DNA of 64,000 bases from Flectobacillus major DSM 103 (GCF_000427405.1 NZ_KE386491.1:2711001-2775000), one strand, 5' to 3'. Shown: positions 36,164 to 45,488, numbered from the stretch's first letter. The notes: generated from the letters alone by a model not told the origin. Numbers and translations: made by a program.

Positions 36164-36225
36164 AAGGCAAATGCACTCTCATTATTTTGAGTTCCCAAAT
36201 AACTTCTTTATTGAAAAAAAAATCT

Positions 36226-36355
36226 AACTCACAATTCACTAAATCACTCATTCACAACTCACTAAATGAACAAATCACTAAATCACTCATTCACAACTCA
36301 CTAAATAAACAAATCACTAAATCACTCATTCACAACTCACTAAATAAACAAATCA
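36226..36355. repeat. 39-bp tandem repeat, about three copies
   Basis: Units beginning AAATCACTAAATCACTC recur at 36272, 36311 and, truncated, at 36350 with a 39-bp period; a diverged copy precedes at about 36233. Each contains AACTCAC, the complement of the neighbouring heptamer. It fills the gap up to the M19 dipeptidase stop, and no gene was seen in 35876-36376. Confidence 0.85.
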
Positions 36356-36376
36356 CCATTCGCTTCTGAAGAGTCA

Positions 36377-37621
36377 TTATTTAAAGCCTTTTGCTACTTT
36401 ATCTACTTGTGTCCACACTCTGAATATATTTTTATTACAAACCTTCTCGATGTCCTTTTCCGAATAACCTCGTTTTAGTAAAACATACAACAGATTGGGA
36501 AGTTGCGAGCAGTCTTTCAGCCCATCGGGAAGAGTTGGGCCAACACCATCGAAATCAGAACCCAAACCTACGTGGTCGATACCTGCTATTTTTACAACAT
36601 AGTCGATATGGTCGGCTACTCTTTCTACAGTAGTTAATGGCGTTGGGTATTTTTGGGAATATTCATTTTCAAAAGCTTTTACGGCTGGTGCATCGGCAGG
36701 TAGGTTATGTTCTTTCTGAAAAGCCTTTATGGCATTTCTTTTTACTTCATAAGCCTTATTCGATACAGAATCTAAGAACATTGAACTATAATTAATCATG
36801 ATTACGCCACCTTTTTTGGCCATTTTTATAATCAAATCGTCGGGAGCATTCCGCACAAATCCTGGTGTAAATGTTCGGCAAGATGAATGTGACGCTATTA
36901 CTGGAGCTTTGGACAAAGCCACTACCTGCTCGAAAGTATTGTCGGAAATATGCGAACAGTCGAGCATAATACCCAAACGATTCATTTCACGCACAACTTG
37001 TCGGCCAATAGGGCTAAGGCCACGCCATGTATTGGTGGTATCGTACGAGGTATCGCATATAAAATTGTCTTCGCCATGGCAAAGGGTTATATAACGAATG
37101 CCTCGGTCATAGAAATACTTCAGGTTTTCGAGATTACTTTCTACTGGTGAACCGTTTTCCATACCCATTGGCAACGAAATAAGGCCTTTTTTGAAATTAT
37201 TAGCTATATCTTGGGGCGACTTAGCCAAAGCAAATTTATCGGGATAGGTTTTTACCAAATTTTCGACCATATCAATCAATGAATCGGCGAGGGCTTTTGA
37301 AAAACCTTTCTTTTTTTGCAAATCAGCAGGCACATAAATAGACATAAACGGAGCAGTCAAGCCTCCTTTTTTGGCTCGAATATAGTCAAAATCCCCACTG
37401 GCTGTCTGTATTGACACATCCTCCATTTTGCCATGCAAGCGATACGGTAAGTCTACGTGACCATCGACAATAATAAACTTATGAGCCAACTCATCGGCTT
37501 TTTTCCGCAAGGCCGCTTCGTCAGCGATTTGCTTCTTAGTAGGATTGGGCTTGGTACTAGCCCACGAAGCAAATACCAATGTGCATAAAAAAAGGCTTAA
37601 TAAAGGTAGTTTTTTGTACAT
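36377..37621 (-). CDS. Membrane-type dipeptidase (peptidase family M19)
   Basis: 414 residues from the ATG 37619-37621, giving the signal peptide MYKKLPLLSLFLCTLVFASWAS; the frame is open 81 bp further, but the leader is then lost. Zinc site residues of renal-dipeptidase-like M19 enzymes are visible: IIVDGHVDLPYRL near 45-57, the glutamate in LPMGMENGSPVE, MLDCSHISDNTF, VIASHSSCRTF, and VGLGSDFDGVG. Such enzymes hydrolyse dipeptides, some with D-residues, in the periplasm. Divergent from the PfkB kinase gene. Confidence 0.92.
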   Translation of the reverse strand: MYKKLPLLSLFLCTLVFASWASTKPNPTKKQIADEAALRKKADELAHKFIIVDGHVDLPYRLHGKMEDVSIQTASGDFDYIRAKKGGLTAPFMSIYVPADLQKKKGFSKALADSLIDMVENLVKTYPDKFALAKSPQDIANNFKKGLISLPMGMENGSPVESNLENLKYFYDRGIRYITLCHGEDNFICDTSYDTTNTWRGLSPIGRQVVREMNRLGIMLDCSHISDNTFEQVVALSKAPVIASHSSCRTFTPGFVRNAPDDLIIKMAKKGGVIMINYSSMFLDSVSNKAYEVKRNAIKAFQKEHNLPADAPAVKAFENEYSQKYPTPLTTVERVADHIDYVVKIAGIDHVGLGSDFDGVGPTLPDGLKDCSQLPNLLYVLLKRGYSEKDIEKVCNKNIFRVWTQVDKVAKGFK

Positions 37622-37801
37622 AATGTTTGTTGAGTTAATAAAAATAGACCGTGTGTTCAGCAGTTGATTTACCTGCAAAAGCATAATGGTTTTGCAAAGC
37701 ACATTACCATTATTAGATTAAAAAACAGTTCTATTAAATCTATTAAAATCTTTGGAATAAATCATTAATTTGCATAACAAAAACAAAACCATTTTTATAA
37801 T

Positions 37802-38731
37802 ATGAAAAAATATGCCCTTTTATCGGTTGGCGAGTTATTAGTCGACTTAATAGGTACAGAGTTGGCCGATAGCATTTTAGCAACTACTACGTTTGAACGT
37901 TTTCAAGGGGGTAGCCCTGCCAACATGGCGGCCAATATGGCTCGCCTTGGCCAGCATGTAGCCCTTATTTCGTGTGTAGGCAACGACAACCTTGGGGCTT
38001 TCCTGAAGGCAGAGGTAGCCCAAACGGGTATCGATATTAACTATATTGTTACTGACCCTTTACAGCCTAGTAGTATTGTGATAGTATCACGTACCAAAGG
38101 CACACCCGATTTTATTGCATATCGTACAGCCGACAGAATGCTTTTGCCTCATCATATATCCAATGAACTTTTGTCGGAATCTGCTATTTTTCATACAACT
38201 TGCTTTGCCCTAAGCCAAGAACCTGCCCAAAGTACTATTGTAGATGCTGCCAAAAGAGCCAATTTGCTAGGGTGTAGGGTTAGTATTGACTGCAACTATG
38301 CCCCCCAAATATGGCCTGACCGCCAACAAGCTTGGCAGGTTATCTCGGAATATTGTGGGCAAGATGGCTTGGTAAAACTAAGCGAAGACGATGCCGAAAG
38401 ACTTTATGGCCATAAAGTAGAGGAAGAACAAATTTTATCAGACTTTCATGCTATGGGTGCCGACCTCATTTGCCTAACCAAAGGAGGCGATGGCTCGGTG
38501 ATTTCTTATAATAAAGGTACAGAAAAAATTACGGTAGGTGTCAAACCTATTGATGTAATAGATGCCACTGGAGCAGGCGATGCCTATTGGGCTGGCTTTC
38601 TTACGGCCTTTTCTGAAGGAGCAACACCTGCAATATGTGCTTCGGCTGGGGCAAACCTTGCTGCCAAAAAGCTTGTAACCAAGGGGCCACTTCCCGCTCA
38701 GGTCGATAAAAATATTTTATATACCCCCTGA
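37802..38731 (+). CDS. PfkB-family carbohydrate kinase (fructokinase-like)
   Basis: 309-residue ribokinase-fold kinase. The N-terminal GELLVDLIG and FQGGSPANMAANMARLGQ (about 34-51) and the C-terminal DATGAGDAYWAGFLTAF with the catalytic Asp are the two PfkB signatures. The GGSPANMA form is common among fructokinases and 5-dehydro-2-deoxygluconokinases; substrate choice cannot be made from sequence. It stands upstream of the DUF1080/Gfo pair on the same strand, but a hairpin-rich gap of about 260 bp separates them. Confidence 0.88.
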   Translation: MKKYALLSVGELLVDLIGTELADSILATTTFERFQGGSPANMAANMARLGQHVALISCVGNDNLGAFLKAEVAQTGIDINYIVTDPLQPSSIVIVSRTKGTPDFIAYRTADRMLLPHHISNELLSESAIFHTTCFALSQEPAQSTIVDAAKRANLLGCRVSIDCNYAPQIWPDRQQAWQVISEYCGQDGLVKLSEDDAERLYGHKVEEEQILSDFHAMGADLICLTKGGDGSVISYNKGTEKITVGVKPIDVIDATGAGDAYWAGFLTAFSEGATPAICASAGANLAAKKLVTKGPLPAQVDKNILYTP

Positions 38732-38764
38732 GCAAAATTGCGCCATTACCAGTATAAAAGCTTA

Positions 38765-38874
38765 AAATCAAATAATTGATATTTATACAATTATTTGATT
38801 TAGCACTCAATATATTTTTGTATAATTACTTCATTTTGTACAATCAATAATGCCCTAATTCTACAGGGCATTAT
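38765..38874 (+). terminator. Two hairpins after the kinase gene
   Basis: AAATCAAATAATTG (38765-38778) pairs with 38788-38801, and ATAATGCCCT (38847-38856) pairs with 38865-38874, the second followed by a T-rich stretch. Probably transcription termination of the kinase gene. Confidence 0.55.
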
Positions 38875-38993
38875 CTATTTTGTTGATATTCTGAGCAATA
38901 ATCCTCCTCCTTACTTATTCTTCTCTTCTCCCAAAACGAGTATAAAATCTTTTTCTCTGACTTTTGCCTAAAATGAAACACTTAATTTCAATT

Positions 38994-40355
38994 ATGAAGC
39001 AAACGTTTTTTAGTGGCTTACTTATTTTGTGCACTTTATCGTTCAGCACATTGGCCCAAAAAGAAAAGTGGACATCCCTTTTCGACGGTAAAACCCTTAA
39101 TGGGTGGAAACAACTTGGTGGACAAGCCAAATATGAAGTAAAAAATGGTGAAATAGTAGGTACAACGGTATCTAATACACCCAATTCTTTTCTTTGTAGT
39201 GAAAAAGACTACGGCGATTTTGTGTTTGAAGTAGAACTCAACGTAGCCGAAGGGATGAACTCTGGTATTCAGTTTAGAAGTTTGTCAAAGCCTGATTACC
39301 AAAATGGTCGTGTACATGGCTACCAAATGGAAGTTGATCCTTCTGACCGTGCTTGGTCGGGTGGTATTTACGACGAAGCTCGCCGTGACTGGTTGTATAT
39401 TCCTAATATTAACCCTACTGGACAAAAAGCTTTTAAACGCAATGGTCAGTGGAACAAATATCGTGTAGAGGCCATTGGCAATGTTATTCGTACATGGGTC
39501 AACGATGTACCTGTGGCTTGTCTGATTGATAATGTAACCGACAAAGGATTTATTGCTTTGCAGGTACACTCAATTGGCAAAGACCAACAGCCCGGTCAAC
39601 AAATTCGTTGGAGAAATATCCGTATCCAAACAGGAGCTGATATTAAACCCCGCCCTACCGACCAAACGCCTGTTGTCAACCTAACATTAAATACCCTTTC
39701 TGAACAAGAAAAAGCACAAGGCTTTAAACTCTTGTTTAATGGCAATGATTTTGCAGGCTGGCGTGGTGCCAACCAAGATAAAATGCCTCAACACCACTGG
39801 AAAGTGGAAAATGGCGAAATTAATGTTAGTCCATCGGATGGCTCTGAAACGGGGAATGATATTGTTACAGAACAACAGTTTGGCCCATTTGAGCTTACCT
39901 TTGAATTTAAACTTACAGAAGGAGCTAATTCTGGCGTAAAATATTTTGTCAATGAAACCTTCGATGCTGGCGGAAAATCGGGTATCGGACTAGAGTTTCA
40001 GGTACTCGACGACGAAAAACACCCTGATGCCAAAATGGGAGCTGTTGGCAACCGTACACTTGGTAGCTTGTACGACTTAATTCCATCGTACAAACAAGAC
40101 AAACGTTTTCAGAAGAAAATTGGCGAGTGGAATCAAGGCCGTGTCATTGTATATCCTAACAATCTTGTACAACACTGGCTCAATGGCTTCAAGGTAGTAG
40201 AATATGAACGAGGAAGCAATATCTATAAGGCATTGGTAGCTCGCAGTAAATACCAAAAATTTGAAGGCTTTGGTATGGGGCAAAAAGGTCATATTCTTTT
40301 ACAAGACCACGGCAATAACGTTTCTTTTAAAAACATCAAAATTCGTGAACTATAA
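38994..40355 (+). CDS. Secreted protein with two DUF1080 (3-keto-disaccharide hydrolase-like) domains
   Basis: 453 residues from the ATG at 38994 (signal peptide MKQTFFSGLLILCTLSFSTLAQ); an ATG at 38973 is also possible. Two concanavalin-like DUF1080 domains follow in tandem: about 27-210 (KWTSLFDGKTLNGWKQLGG through WRNIRIQTG) and about 235-452 (GFKLLFNGNDFAGWRGAN through NVSFKNIKIREL). Proteins of this family have been shown to hydrolyse 3-keto-glycosides, produced by oxidoreductases from disaccharides or plant glycosides. The following gene is a Tat-exported Gfo/Idh/MocA dehydrogenase, which suits such a pathway. Confidence 0.87.
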   Translation: MKQTFFSGLLILCTLSFSTLAQKEKWTSLFDGKTLNGWKQLGGQAKYEVKNGEIVGTTVSNTPNSFLCSEKDYGDFVFEVELNVAEGMNSGIQFRSLSKPDYQNGRVHGYQMEVDPSDRAWSGGIYDEARRDWLYIPNINPTGQKAFKRNGQWNKYRVEAIGNVIRTWVNDVPVACLIDNVTDKGFIALQVHSIGKDQQPGQQIRWRNIRIQTGADIKPRPTDQTPVVNLTLNTLSEQEKAQGFKLLFNGNDFAGWRGANQDKMPQHHWKVENGEINVSPSDGSETGNDIVTEQQFGPFELTFEFKLTEGANSGVKYFVNETFDAGGKSGIGLEFQVLDDEKHPDAKMGAVGNRTLGSLYDLIPSYKQDKRFQKKIGEWNQGRVIVYPNNLVQHWLNGFKVVEYERGSNIYKALVARSKYQKFEGFGMGQKGHILLQDHGNNVSFKNIKIREL

Positions 40356-40388
40356 TTGATATAGGATTATTTCATCATTACATTTTAT

Positions 40389-40420
40389 GGTTAGCTGATA
40401 CATAGAGTCGTCAGCTAACC
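40389..40420. other. 10-bp hairpin between DUF1080 and Gfo/Idh/MocA genes
   Basis: GGTTAGCTGA (40389-40398) pairs with 40411-40420, no T-tract on the plus strand. Could partly terminate the DUF1080 message. Confidence 0.4.
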
Positions 40421-40561
40421 AACACAAAGATATATTCGAGAATAAGGCTTTTGAAAGCTATTTTATCAATTTCAAAGTCGTCTATTCTTACAATTTATTT
40501 GATTATCAACCACTAAATTACTTTAGCATACTTACCCCAAAGCATAACATAACTATTTACC

Positions 40562-41899
40562 ATGGAAAGAAGAGACTTTGTCAAAAAATCAGCCATAGCA
40601 TCGTTAGGTGCTTTAGCGTTCAGTCCAAAATCATACTCAAAAATCATTGGTGCTAACGACCGTGTTCGTGTAGGGTGCGTTGGTTATTCCGACCGTTTTC
40701 GTGCTTCACACGTACCACCATTCAAAGCTTTCATGAAAGAAATGAACTTTGAAATGGTAGCTGTTTCTGACCTTTGGAATCGTCGACGTGATGAAGGAAA
40801 AGCATTTTTGGAAAAAGAATTAGGCAATAGTATTGCTACTTACAGAAACAACGATGAATTATATGCTTCTAAAAGTGTAGATGCCGTATTTATTTCAACA
40901 GCCGATTTTCAACACGCCATTCACACCATCGAAGCCGTTCAAGCTGGGTGCGATACTTATACCGAAAAACCTTTGGCCGAAACTATGGACGATGCCAGAG
41001 CAGTATTGAAAGCGGTAAAGGCTTCGGGTAAAATCGTTCAGATTGGTTCACAACGCCGCAGTGGGACTAACTATTTTGCTGCCGAAGACTTTATCAAATC
41101 AGGCAAATTTGGCGACATCAAAATGGTAGAATTGATGTGGAATGTTAACCAACCAGGCCGCTGGAGAAGACCTCAACTAACATCTATCTTGAAAGAATCA
41201 GATATTGATTGGAAACGCTTCTTGTTGAATCGCCCTGCCGATACATTCGACCCACGTAAATATTTAGAATACCGCCTTTTCTGGCCTTATTCGTCGGGTA
41301 TTCCTGGCCAATGGATGAGTCACCAAATTGATACAGTACACTGGTTTAGTGGCTTGGCTCACCCACGAAGTGCCGTAGCCAATGGTGGCATTTATCAATG
41401 GCAAGATGGCCGTAAAAATGCCGATACCATGACAGTGGTATTTGACTATGGCCCACTAAACGACCCAAGCAAAGGTTTTCAAGTACAATTTACAAGCCGT
41501 TTCTCCAACTCGGCTGGAGGTACCAAAGAAATCTATTATTCAAATGGGGGCGAATTGAACCTAGATAATAACAAAATCTCTCCACGTGGAGGGTTGACCG
41601 CAAGAGAAGCTGGCGAAATGGGTTTACAAGCTAACCTTTTGCCAGAACTATCGTTGAGCGAAGTAACCAAAATCGAAACTAATGCCAACACTGGGTACGA
41701 TGTTTTGACTTCGGCTCACATCAAAAATTGGATGGAAAGCGTACGTTCTCGCAAACAACCTAATGCTCCAATTGAGGCAGGATACCAGCATTCTATTGCT
41801 TGTATCATGGCCAATGCGGCATACCGTACTGGCGAACGTGTTACTTTCGACGAAAAAACACAGAATGTAATGGCTGGAGGCAAAATCTTCAAGTACTAA
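40562..41899 (+). CDS. Tat-exported Gfo/Idh/MocA-family oxidoreductase
   Basis: 445 residues. The N-terminus MERRDFVKKSAIASLGALAF is a twin-arginine signal, so the enzyme probably folds with NAD(P) before export. The Rossmann domain follows (DRVRVGCVGYSDRFRASHV, about 33-51), with the family EKP motif in YTEKPLAETMDDARA, and a C-terminal alpha/beta domain containing HQIDTVHWFSGLAHP. Large exported members in Bacteroidota act on glycosides or sugar alcohols. Placed 206 bp after the DUF1080 gene; together they suggest oxidation to a 3-keto sugar followed by cleavage. Confidence 0.9.
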   Translation: MERRDFVKKSAIASLGALAFSPKSYSKIIGANDRVRVGCVGYSDRFRASHVPPFKAFMKEMNFEMVAVSDLWNRRRDEGKAFLEKELGNSIATYRNNDELYASKSVDAVFISTADFQHAIHTIEAVQAGCDTYTEKPLAETMDDARAVLKAVKASGKIVQIGSQRRSGTNYFAAEDFIKSGKFGDIKMVELMWNVNQPGRWRRPQLTSILKESDIDWKRFLLNRPADTFDPRKYLEYRLFWPYSSGIPGQWMSHQIDTVHWFSGLAHPRSAVANGGIYQWQDGRKNADTMTVVFDYGPLNDPSKGFQVQFTSRFSNSAGGTKEIYYSNGGELNLDNNKISPRGGLTAREAGEMGLQANLLPELSLSEVTKIETNANTGYDVLTSAHIKNWMESVRSRKQPNAPIEAGYQHSIACIMANAAYRTGERVTFDEKTQNVMAGGKIFKY

Positions 41900-41907
41900 A
41901 AATAGCA

Positions 41908-41942
41908 GAACTCCGCAAGTTTTTAAAATCCTTGCGGAGTTC
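41908..41942 (+). terminator. 12-bp GC-rich hairpin terminator
   Basis: GAACTCCGCAAG (41908-41919) pairs perfectly with 41931-41942 and runs into T residues. Follows the Gfo/Idh/MocA gene by 8 bp. Confidence 0.8.
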
Positions 41943-41990
41943 TTTCCCAAATCAAACACTATAATTCTTGATTCATACCTTATTGGTCTA

Positions 41991-42995
41991 CTACTCTTCG
42001 CCTACTTGTAAGAGGAGCTTCCCAAAATTTTTCCCCGAAAATAACATCATCATAGTTGGCAGAAAGTTGTCAAGGCCTTTTTCGATATGGACTTTCGACT
42101 TGAGTTTTCCTTGCTGTATCCACATTGCCATTTCTTTGGCGGCCTCGCCATAACGATGAGCATTATCAAATACCACAATACCCTCCATTTTGGCACGATT
42201 CACCAGTAATGATAAATAATTGGATGGCCCCTTGATAGGCGTTGTATTATTGTATTGTGAAATTGCTCCACAAATCACAATACGAGCCTTGAAGCGAATT
42301 TGTCCCAGAACAATATCCAAAATTTCGCCCCCAACATTATCAAAATAAATATCAATACCTTCGGGACAGGCTTCTTTGAGGGCTTTCCTAACATCTTGAG
42401 TTTTGTAATTGATACAGGCATCAAAACCGAGTTCGGTTATACAATAATCGCACTTATCTTGCTCGCCTGCAATACCCACAACTTTACAACCCTTTATTTT
42501 GGCAATCTGTCCTACTACACTACCTACAGCCCCAGATGCCCCCGAAACGACAAGGGTTTCGCCAGCTTTGGGCAAAGCGGTGTCTAACAATCCAAAATAA
42601 GCCGTTAGCCCTGGCATACCCAATGTTGCCAAATAGGTGGTTAAAGGTGCTATTGATATATCTACCTTTACCAAATCTTTACCCAAAGAAACAGCGTATT
42701 CCTGCACACCCCAATTGCCTGTAACATAATCGCCTACCTCAAAATTAGGATTTTTTGAAACAACGATTTTTCCTGCCGTTCCTGCCCGAAATACCTCGCC
42801 TATTTGTATCGGGCGAATATACGATTTACCTTCGTTCATCCAGCCACGCATAGCGGGGTCCATCGAAACAAAAAGGGTTTTGACAAGGACTTCTCCTTCT
42901 TGTGGAGTCGGTACGGGCGAGCTTTCAAGCAAAAAATCGGTTGACTGAGGATTGCCCACAGGACGGGCTGCTAGTTTTACTTGAGTATTGGTCAT
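41991..42995 (-). CDS. NADP-dependent MDR oxidoreductase (leukotriene B4 dehydrogenase/CurA-like)
   Basis: 334-residue zinc-independent medium-chain reductase. N-terminal catalytic part with VSMDPAMRGWMNEGKSY and the GVQEYAV segment; nucleotide-binding GASGAVGSVVGQIAKIKGCKVVGIAG (about 149-175) with the NADP-type loop, then ACPEGIDIYFDNVGGEILD. These enzymes reduce alpha,beta-unsaturated ketones or aldehydes, hence roles in detoxification or curcumin-like reduction. Lone gene on the minus strand. Confidence 0.9.
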   Translation of the reverse strand: MTNTQVKLAARPVGNPQSTDFLLESSPVPTPQEGEVLVKTLFVSMDPAMRGWMNEGKSYIRPIQIGEVFRAGTAGKIVVSKNPNFEVGDYVTGNWGVQEYAVSLGKDLVKVDISIAPLTTYLATLGMPGLTAYFGLLDTALPKAGETLVVSGASGAVGSVVGQIAKIKGCKVVGIAGEQDKCDYCITELGFDACINYKTQDVRKALKEACPEGIDIYFDNVGGEILDIVLGQIRFKARIVICGAISQYNNTTPIKGPSNYLSLLVNRAKMEGIVVFDNAHRYGEAAKEMAMWIQQGKLKSKVHIEKGLDNFLPTMMMLFSGKNFGKLLLQVGEE

Positions 42996-43209
42996 GGTTG
43001 AGATGTTATAGTTGTGTCAACAATATATTATCCTCTAATTTACTATTATTTATTATGCAAGCAGAGCTTTTCAAGGAAATGATGTTTGTTTTATTACCCC
43101 AAAAGCCTATCAAGCTCATAGCTTCTCAATAACCTCTGGCTACATTTACCATTCTTTTTAAAATAAACCCTTTCCTAAAAGATTGTTTCGTAGTCAGCCC
43201 AGAAGTGAA

Positions 43210-43217
43210 TACCTTTG
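43210..43217 (+). promoter_or_regulatory. -7 box (TACCTTTG) for the UPF0323-like gene
   Basis: Matches TAnnTTTG and lies 28 bp before the ATG at 43246. The nearest TTG upstream (43183-43185) is spaced 24 bp, a little long. Confidence 0.5.
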
Positions 43218-43245
43218 AGTTATTCATTTAAACCAAGACAAAACA

Positions 43246-43929
43246 ATGACCCCTCTTCGCAAAAAAACATTTCTCAAAAAAGTAAAAGATATTACAATTG
43301 GTAGCACAATTGCTTTGGCATTATTGGGACAAACACTGGCTCTTCAAAGTTGTAGTAGCGACAGTTCGGAAGATGAAGGCGATTATGAAGAGGTTGATGT
43401 TTATAAAAAAGGTGTTAAGACTTATATTACAGAAACCTCGAAAGGCGTTTTTAAAATAACCAAAGAAGAAGAAACTTTGGCCGATAGCTCTGTAGCGATT
43501 GTTTCGTACTTGGACGGCAAGCAAGATACACTATCACCAAGAGCTGTAAAAGCATTGATTGACAACGAAATAGCTACTCACCCTAGTACTATCGGGCAGA
43601 GTAATAACTTGTCTAATGCTTTGTTGTATGGCGGAATGGGCTATTTATTGGCAAGAACCATGAGCCCTAGTTATAGCAACTATCGCCCCGACTTAAACCA
43701 GAATGGTTTTATGGCCAATAGCAATACTTCAAAACGAGATACTGCTCGTCGCCATAGAAGTCATTATTATGGAGGTACTTTTTCTCGTTTTTATGCTAGC
43801 CGTCAAGCTTTTCAGCATTCCAACACGGTTCATGAATCTATCAATCATTCTCGTACCACTATGTATAGACCTATCGGTGGCCGTTCGGGCTTTTTCCGTG
43901 GTGGCTCGCATGGTAGTTTTCATGGATAA
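43246..43929 (+). CDS. UPF0323-like lipoprotein
   Basis: 227 residues. A long basic n-region and hydrophobic core end in LALQSC, so Cys36 is probably lipidated, followed by an acidic Ser/Asp/Glu spacer. The middle part (KGVFKITKEEETLADSSVAIVSYLDGKQDTLSPRAVKALIDNE) and the glycine-containing helix YGGMGYLLARTM before an Asn/Ser/Arg/His-rich tail ending SGFFRGGSHGSFHG match the layout I recall for UPF0323 lipoproteins of Helicobacter and Campylobacter. In those genomes the gene is next to a glutathionylspermidine-synthase-like gene, as here (256 bp downstream). Function unknown; the family call rests on memory of architecture, not on a search. Confidence 0.66.
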   Translation: MTPLRKKTFLKKVKDITIGSTIALALLGQTLALQSCSSDSSEDEGDYEEVDVYKKGVKTYITETSKGVFKITKEEETLADSSVAIVSYLDGKQDTLSPRAVKALIDNEIATHPSTIGQSNNLSNALLYGGMGYLLARTMSPSYSNYRPDLNQNGFMANSNTSKRDTARRHRSHYYGGTFSRFYASRQAFQHSNTVHESINHSRTTMYRPIGGRSGFFRGGSHGSFHG

Positions 43930-44185
43930 CTAGCCAATACGGTGAGTAAAACTGCTAAATGAGTGCGATTTTTTGCATTTCATAATAAATGTGTTTAGTC
44001 TCAACATCAGCCTTTGCTGTTCAGCACTTCTATGTAAAATATTTTACAGAAAAACATGGTGTAGCTCAGCGTTTCTTATGACGGTATTGATGAGTCTAAC
44101 CAACAACAAGACATTCTTGAGCCAAGAATATATTACATTTATTGTTAGTTTATCTTAATTTATACAACCCAATTTTCTAAAATTT

Positions 44186-45361
44186 ATGATACCCTTAAAA
44201 ACCTTATCATCCTCGCCTGAATCATCCTTACGCAATGCCGATTGGTATTGGATGCTCGGCGAAGACACACAATCTTATATTACCAACGAAGTTGTAGTAG
44301 TGTCGGAGCATGAAGCTGAAAAATTTTATGATGCCACCAATCAGCTTTATGAAATGTATATCGAGGCTGCTCAGCATGTAATTGACACCAACAAATTTGA
44401 GGCTTTGGGTATTCCCGAAAATCTGATTGAACTTATCAAATATTCATGGGACAATGACCGCCAATGGCATATTTACGGCCGTTTTGATTTGGCTGGAGGC
44501 CTAAATGGCCAACCTATCAAACTGATTGAGTTTAATGCCGACACGGCTACTTGTATTCCCGAAACGGCTATTGTGCAGTGGGCATCCTTAAAAGCCAATC
44601 GTCTTGACGAAACACAGCAATTTAATACACTTTACGAAGCACTAACAGCACAGTTTAAGGAACTCAAAACCCAGAACCCCAACCACGAGCCAACGTTATT
44701 GATTTCTACTATGGAGGGTTTTCCAGAAGACGATACCAATATGCAGGTTTTGGGCGAAGCTGCCCGTGAAGCTGGCTTTGAAGTGGCTTTTGAGCATATC
44801 GAAAATGTTGAATTTTCGCCAGTAGAAGGTATTTACAAACAAAGTTCGGACAACGGTAGCTTTACTAAATACGACTTTTGGTTTAAACTTGTTCCTTGGG
44901 AATATATTGGCTGGGATGAACCTGAACTGGTGCAAATTTTAACCCAGTTAGTCACTTCAGGAAAAACCATTGTGCTGAATCCTGCTTATACTTTATTATT
45001 TCAATCGAAAGGTATTTTGAAAGTTTTATGGGATTTGTACCCGAATCACCCTTTGCTTTTGTACACCGACAATAAGCCTTTAGAAAATCAGATTTCGGTA
45101 GAAAAAGTTTTGTTTGGTCGAGAAGGAGCTAATGTTAGAATTTTTAGCAATACCCAAGACGATATTGCCCATACCGACGGCGAATATACCGAACAAGCCA
45201 AAGTATATCAGCAATATGTTGATTTTCTGCAAGATACTCATGGAAACTATTATCAGGCGGGTGTATTTTTCTCGGCAGAGGCCTGTGGTTTAGGGTTTAG
45301 ACGAGGCGGCAAAATCATTAATAATACAGCTCAATTTTGTGGACACCTGATAGAAGGGTAG
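44186..45361 (+). CDS. Glutathionylspermidine synthase-like ATP-grasp protein
   Basis: 391 residues resembling the synthetase half of GspS and the YgiC/YjfC proteins. Visible blocks: YGRFDLAGGLNGQPIKLIEFNADTATCIPE (about 93-122), with the acidic metal and substrate residues, FWFKLVPWEYIGWDEPEL, ILNPAYTLLFQSKGILKVLWDLYPNHPLLL and the final GVFFSAEACGLGFRRGGKIINN. There is no amidase domain. Such stand-alone proteins probably ligate an amine to a peptide carboxylate; YgiC-type enzymes have unproven substrates. It is paired with the UPF0323-like lipoprotein. Confidence 0.88.
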   Translation: MIPLKTLSSSPESSLRNADWYWMLGEDTQSYITNEVVVVSEHEAEKFYDATNQLYEMYIEAAQHVIDTNKFEALGIPENLIELIKYSWDNDRQWHIYGRFDLAGGLNGQPIKLIEFNADTATCIPETAIVQWASLKANRLDETQQFNTLYEALTAQFKELKTQNPNHEPTLLISTMEGFPEDDTNMQVLGEAAREAGFEVAFEHIENVEFSPVEGIYKQSSDNGSFTKYDFWFKLVPWEYIGWDEPELVQILTQLVTSGKTIVLNPAYTLLFQSKGILKVLWDLYPNHPLLLYTDNKPLENQISVEKVLFGREGANVRIFSNTQDDIAHTDGEYTEQAKVYQQYVDFLQDTHGNYYQAGVFFSAEACGLGFRRGGKIINNTAQFCGHLIEG

Positions 45362-45488
45362 ATTTTGTAAACTTCAAAGCACAAATACCGATTTATGTTT
45401 TGAAGACTGAATAGAAGCTCAACTACAGTGCTGATTTTTGAGACCAAGATGATTGGTTTAGTAAGTATTAAAACAGAAAGCCTAAACT

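Noticed and set aside
35719-36198. Open frame of 159 codons on the minus strand reading LTTHNSQ repeats
   Set aside because: Produced by the GTGAGTT array, open in all three reverse frames by composition, and overlaps the 3' end of the M56 gene.
36226-36355. CRISPR-like short array at the 39-bp repeat
   Set aside because: Period equals unit length, so there are no spacers.
42996-43245. Plus-strand frame starting near 42902 as a small gene before the UPF0323-like gene
   Set aside because: Begins inside the opposite-strand MDR gene and has no protein-like pattern in the intergenic part.
43246-43929. YgiB (DUF1190) as family of the lipoprotein next to the GspS-like gene
   Set aside because: YgiB also neighbours a GspS-like protein in enterobacteria, but the internal KGVFKITKEE and LSPRAVKALIDNE pattern and the tail fit UPF0323 better.
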